From an uncultured bacterium (GTDB taxonomy: Bacteria > Actinomycetota > Actinomycetes > S36-B12 > CAIYMF01), in the NCBI GenBank assembly GCA_903927265.1, contig CAIYMF010000312.1:1-64000 (forward strand): 64,000 nucleotides of DNA, read 5' to 3'. This document shows positions 62,454 to 64,000 of this stretch, in pieces. Position 1 is the first letter of the stretch. Every line of letters starts with the position of its first letter. The notes under the pieces are model-generated. The model saw only the letters and a program-made list of their open reading frames with translations. It ran no database searches and was not told where the DNA came from. The translations under genes and the position numbers were made by a program.

Positions 62454-64000
62454 CTACACCGACGGCCGCTCGCGCAACCACGGAAGTGGAACCATCGGGT
62501 TCTCCGATTCGAGTTCGCGCGCCAACCGATGGCCGTCGAACACTGCTTCCGATGGCATTCCGGGCGCAACGGCGTCGCCGATGGCATAGACCGCCGTGAT
62601 GCCTGCGTGCGCAAGCGATTCGGGATGAGCCATGAGTTCGCGGTAGAGCGCGTCATCGGACACCTGCTGAGTCACCAGAATGACTCCACCGACCGTCATC
62701 GACCACGGATCCTCGTACGTGGTGTGGCCGCTGACCTCGCCCGCGGCAATGTCAGTGATCGTGATGCCGGGATGAAACTGAACTCCCACGTTGTGCAGGT
62801 GGCTGCGCAGCATGTCGCCTTCGAGTGACTCGTCAGAGATCGGAGAGATCGTCGCTGTGGGGGTGACCAGATGAACCGTGCGACCCTCGAGGGCGAGTAA
62901 CTCGGCGATTCCAGGCGCCACGTAGTAGCCATCGGTGTCGTAGACGACCACGTCGCCATCGCCCGGTCGGGCACCGGTCATCACTTCCTCGGGTGTCAGT
63001 GCGAGTGATGCGCCTGTGATGGGTTCGAAGCGATTCGGTTGATGACCCTCGCCTGTCCATGCCGATCCGGTCGCGATGATCACGATGTCGGCACCGTAGT
63101 CGCGTACCTCATCGGGGGTGAGCCGCCTTCCAGTGATGACTGAGACGTTCGTAAGCGCATCGAGGGCGATCACGCGGTGGTCGATGACTCGTCCCCAGTC
63201 ACCGAGGGTTGGAAGTTGACGGGTCCACCTCAACTTTCCGCCGAGTGCGTCGTCGGCTTCGACCAGATGTACCGCGTGGTACCCGCGCTTTCCCAACACG
63301 AGTGCGCATTCCATGCCTGCGGCACCGCCGCCGACGATGAGAATGGAACGCTCCGGTCGCGTCGTTTGTTCAAATCGTTCGGGATGCCACGAGCGTCGGT
63401 ACTCCTCGCCCGCCGTTGGATTTTGCAGGCACCCCACATGCGAAAAAGTCTCCTCACGCAGGATGCAGACATTCGATCCGGTGCATTCGCGTACATCGCC
63501 GATGCGGCCCTCGCGAATCTTGGTGGGAAGGAAAGGATCGGCGATCGCTGGACGCGCAGCTCCGATGAGGTCGAGTTCACCGCTGCGGATGAGTGAGGCC
63601 ATCAGGTCGGGGCTGGTGTAGCGACCGACGCCGACGATGGGTTTGCCGGTGGCCTCGCGCACGCGTGAGGTCCATGGGCGCTGGTGTCCCTCGGGGTAGT
63701 AACGGGACGTTCCTGAATCTTCCGGCCAACTTCCGACATTGACGTCAAAGAGGTCGACGAGCGAATCGCTCATGCGCACGACCTCCAGCATCTCGTCGAT
63801 GCTGATGCCGGGTAATTCCTCGCGCCCATCAATGGTCATCCGCACGGCGATCGCGCACTCGTCGCCGACGGCAGCGCGAACTCGTTCAAGTGTCTCCGTT
63901 TGAAACCGTGCGCGGTTCGCGAGTGAGCCGCCGTAGCCATCAGTGCGTCGGTTGGTTGCGGTTGAAAGCCACTGACCCATGAGGTAACCGTGTGCACCGT
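62454..64000 (-). CDS. Trimethylamine dehydrogenase-like FMN/FAD oxidoreductase, N-terminus cut by window edge
   Basis: Old-yellow-enzyme-type flavoprotein of at least 515 residues. The reading from the right edge starts mid-barrel (NRRTDGYGGSLANRARF, GRYTSPDLMASLI), followed by the Fe-S region, then an FAD-binding domain (ILIVGGGAAGMECALVLG, ATGSAW). The segment NPTAGEEYRRSWHPERF is characteristic of trimethylamine/dimethylamine/histamine dehydrogenases. The cluster motif reads ECTGSNVC...C, so the second of the four Cys ligands is Ser. The substrate-binding half lies outside the window. Confidence 0.9.
   Translation of the reverse strand, partial: GAHGYLMGQWLSTATNRRTDGYGGSLANRARFQTETLERVRAAVGDECAIAVRMTIDGREELPGISIDEMLEVVRMSDSLVDLFDVNVGSWPEDSGTSRYYPEGHQRPWTSRVREATGKPIVGVGRYTSPDLMASLIRSGELDLIGAARPAIADPFLPTKIREGRIGDVRECTGSNVCILREETFSHVGCLQNPTAGEEYRRSWHPERFEQTTRPERSILIVGGGAAGMECALVLGKRGYHAVHLVEADDALGGKLRWTRQLPTLGDWGRVIDHRVIALDALTNVSVITGRRLTPDEVRDYGADIVIIATGSAWTGEGHQPNRFEPITGASLALTPEEVMTGARPGDGDVVVYDTDGYYVAPGIAELLALEGRTVHLVTPTATISPISDESLEGDMLRSHLHNVGVQFHPGITITDIAAGEVSGHTTYEDPWSMTVGGVILVTQQVSDDALYRELMAHPESLAHAGITAVYAIGDAVAPGMPSEAVFDGHRLARELESENPMVPLPWLRERPSV

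Overview
The window reads as a piece of a high-GC actinobacterial chromosome. The clues are a dense gene layout with frequent GTG starts and 4-nt overlaps, an F420-type luciferase-like oxidoreductase, many CoA-ester enzymes, TetR operators built on AACGAACG, a small actinobacterial-type membrane protein, and a lipoprotein with a Ser/Ala-rich linker. I see no tRNA, rRNA, CRISPR array, insertion sequence, integrase or phage gene. Almost all of it is coding, and almost every gene looks catabolic or regulatory.

Layout. (1) 1-9000: an FCD/GntR-controlled block. A truncated SDR runs leftward from a shared promoter, with a cyclase-family hydrolase, an SDR, a VOC protein and the GntR gene running rightward. 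A fused E1 alpha/beta 2-oxoacid dehydrogenase and its E2 run leftward, opposite an SCP2-like/alpha-beta hydrolase. The 8-bp palindrome TGGATCCA occurs six times here, clustered at both divergent promoters, and is a good operator candidate. (2) 9100-14000: a branched-chain-amino-acid-type ABC importer (binding lipoprotein, permease, a permease-ATPase fusion, second ATPase). (3) 14000-27300: hydroxy-acid or sugar-acid-like oxidation and dehydration: IlvD/Edd dehydratase, two enolase-superfamily enzymes, 2-hydroxyacid dehydrogenase, GMC oxidoreductase with a small partner, L-2-hydroxyglutarate-oxidase-like protein, a second cyclase, GlcG/HbpS protein, SDRs, VOC, zinc alcohol dehydrogenase and a MaoC hydratase.

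(4) 27300-53300: a large CoA-thioester degradation island: three acyl-CoA ligases, two TetR regulators, an ACAD10/11-like kinase plus dehydrogenase pair, four enoyl-CoA hydratase-family or MaoC proteins, a tandem pair of further acyl-CoA dehydrogenases, thiolase, 3-hydroxyacyl-CoA dehydrogenase, an alpha-methylacyl-CoA-racemase-like protein, and a homologue of 4-hydroxybutyryl-CoA dehydratase (AbfD) that keeps the iron-sulfur ligands. Five AACGAACG sites mark the promoters of four transcription units. (5) 53300-59100: lactonase-like metallo-hydrolase, ketopantoate-reductase-like protein, BKACE (DUF849), gamma-carbonic-anhydrase-like protein, a fourth cyclase, a DUF6282-type amidohydrolase and a Dabb protein. 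(6) 59200-64000: ordinary chromosome genes (exported/anchored hydrolase, HxlR-DoxX pair, small membrane proteins, DUF2461) and a truncated trimethylamine-dehydrogenase-like flavoprotein.

The most interesting reading is that region 4 handles 4-hydroxy (gamma-hydroxy) acyl-CoAs. It carries two unrelated chemistries for removing a gamma-hydroxyl: phosphorylation followed by an ACAD10/11-type dehydrogenase (34377-36691), and AbfD-type radical dehydration (45867-47411). A nearby lactonase-like enzyme (53290-54159) could supply the hydroxy acid from a gamma-lactone. The pathway is inference; the individual family assignments are well supported by motifs.
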